15,469 nucleotides of DNA from Pseudomonadota bacterium. GTDB taxonomy: Bacteria; Pseudomonadota; Gammaproteobacteria; Xanthomonadales; Marinicellaceae. The stretch is taken from positions 1-15,469 of the forward strand of contig QQUO01000221.1 in assembly GCA_008501575.1 (NCBI GenBank). Reading direction: 5' to 3'. This document shows, piece by piece, positions 14,758 to 15,469 of this stretch; the first letter of the stretch is position 1; each line of letters opens with the position of its first letter. Under the pieces are notes generated by a model that ran no database searches, had not been told where the DNA came from, and was given only the letters and a program-made list of their open reading frames with translations. Made by a program: the position numbers and the translations under genes.

Positions 14758-15469
14758 TTACCAATCCTCGGTTGTTTGGTTGTCGTAGGCTTCACCATCG
14801 GGATTACGACGGTGGTATTGGTAAAGAAACTTGCGGCGCATTAAACCGCCCGGGTCATCTTGAATGCGCCTGAGCCATTGTTCTATGGCTTGTTGTTCCT
14901 CAGCATTAAGGGCTTCTTGTTGCGCCAGACGTTCGGCGTCTTCAGCTTGTTGTTGCTGTTGTTCGGGGCTTAATTCTTGTTGTTCATTATTATTTTGTTC
15001 AGATGATTGCTCATCGTTGTCCTGTTGGTTGCTTTCTTTGGCGGCATCCTTTTGGGCTTGTTGTTTTTGTTGTTGTGATTCCTGGTCTTGTTGCTCTTGG
15101 CCGGGCTGGCCGTCTTGGTCTTGTTGTTCCTGGTTTGATTGATCCTGGCCATCACCATCTTGTTGTTCAGATTCAGGATTATTTTGTTGCTCGGAGTCCT
15201 GGCTTTGTTCTTGATTGGAGTCAGATTGTTTTTGTTGCTGTTTTAAGGCTTGTTCGACGATGTCTTTATTGTACAGGGTGTCTTCGTCATCAGGTTCGAT
15301 GGTTAAAGCCCGTTCATAGTGTTCTAAAGCAGCTTCCAAATCACCGGCTTGGGCCAGGGCATTTCCTAAATTATAGTAATCAGAGGCATTGGCTGGCTCC
15401 AGTTCCCGGAGATGTTCAATGGCTTGTGGATAATCTTCGGCACGGTAAGCAGCAGCACCTTTGAGGCGA
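14758..15469 (-). CDS. Bat-operon TPR protein, C-terminal part (probably a VWA-TPR BatB/BatC fusion), 5' end outside the window
   Basis: The frame runs open to the window edge, so the N-terminus is missing; 236 residues are visible. The first 70 or so are TPR repeats (R-A-E-D-Y-P-Q-A-I-E-H and D-L-E-A-A-L-E-H-Y-E-R-A-L types). A Gln/Asp/Ser/Glu-rich, surely disordered stretch follows (about 14920-15240). The protein ends with a conserved segment, I-E-Q-W-L-R-R-I-x-D-D-P-G-G-L-M-R-R-K-F. In gammaproteobacteria this tail closes proteins that begin with a VWA domain and two membrane helices, hence the fusion call; the VWA part cannot be seen here. An apparent start at 15339 is an internal TTG within a TPR and not the true start. 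The stop lies 2 bases from the batD ATG. Confidence 0.85.
   Translation of the reverse strand, partial: RLKGAAAYRAEDYPQAIEHLRELEPANASDYYNLGNALAQAGDLEAALEHYERALTIEPDDEDTLYNKDIVEQALKQQQKQSDSNQEQSQDSEQQNNPESEQQDGDGQDQSNQEQQDQDGQPGQEQQDQESQQQKQQAQKDAAKESNQQDNDEQSSEQNNNEQQELSPEQQQQQAEDAERLAQQEALNAEEQQAIEQWLRRIQDDPGGLMRRKFLYQYHRRNPDGEAYDNQTTEDW

Noticed and set aside
14864..15142. Long Cys/Ser-rich frame on the + strand
   Set aside because: It is the antisense reading of the Gln/Asp-rich low-complexity stretch of the Bat TPR protein; the odd composition is explained by repeated CAA/CAG codons.
1..15469. CRISPR array, tRNA/rRNA genes, insertion sequences or phage genes
   Set aside because: No regularly spaced repeats, cloverleaf-like sequence, transposase-like product or terminal inverted repeats were seen.

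Overview
The window looks like a chromosomal segment of a moderately AT-rich gammaproteobacterium. The evidence is a cbb3-oxidase assembly cluster in the usual proteobacterial order, a Bat (aerotolerance-type) operon with a Gln-rich TPR protein next to BatD, and Lol/Mac-style envelope transport. A marine genus such as Marinicella would fit, but that is an impression from gene content, not a tested placement. I see no tRNA, rRNA, CRISPR array, insertion sequence or phage gene.

Region 1 (1-4711, + strand) is the end of a cbb3 cytochrome oxidase maturation operon: ccoG (5' end outside the window), a very short FixH/CcoH-like membrane protein, the copper P-type ATPase ccoI, ccoS, and a DsbD/SafE-like membrane protein. 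Spacing is tight or overlapping throughout. The structural genes (ccoNOQP) are expected upstream of the window. No fnr-type regulator follows the cluster.

Region 2 (4979-9975, + strand) is a five-gene operon in which every junction is a 4-base ATGA stop/start overlap. It holds a MacB/LolD-class ABC ATPase, three successive HlyD/MacA-type periplasmic adaptor proteins, and a MacB-type permease. The first two adaptors are short secreted proteins without a membrane-proximal domain. The third is a longer predicted lipoprotein. One permease with three non-identical adaptors, and no outer-membrane channel or cargo gene nearby, is the most unusual feature here. It may be a hetero-oligomeric tripartite efflux or signalling machine.

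Region 3 (9976-11073) holds a 429-base non-coding stretch with hairpins, an operator-like inverted repeat, a 10-base tandem repeat and a promoter. These lead into a lone gene for a secreted, His-rich protein of unknown function, which ends at a strong inverted repeat probably acting as a terminator between convergent genes.

Region 4 (11074-15469, - strand) contains, in transcription order, the 3' part of a Bat-operon TPR protein (probably the end of a VWA-TPR fusion), batD, and after a 229-base gap with its own likely promoter, a membrane-anchored periplasmic TPR protein with a small cytoplasmic C-terminal module that I cannot name.
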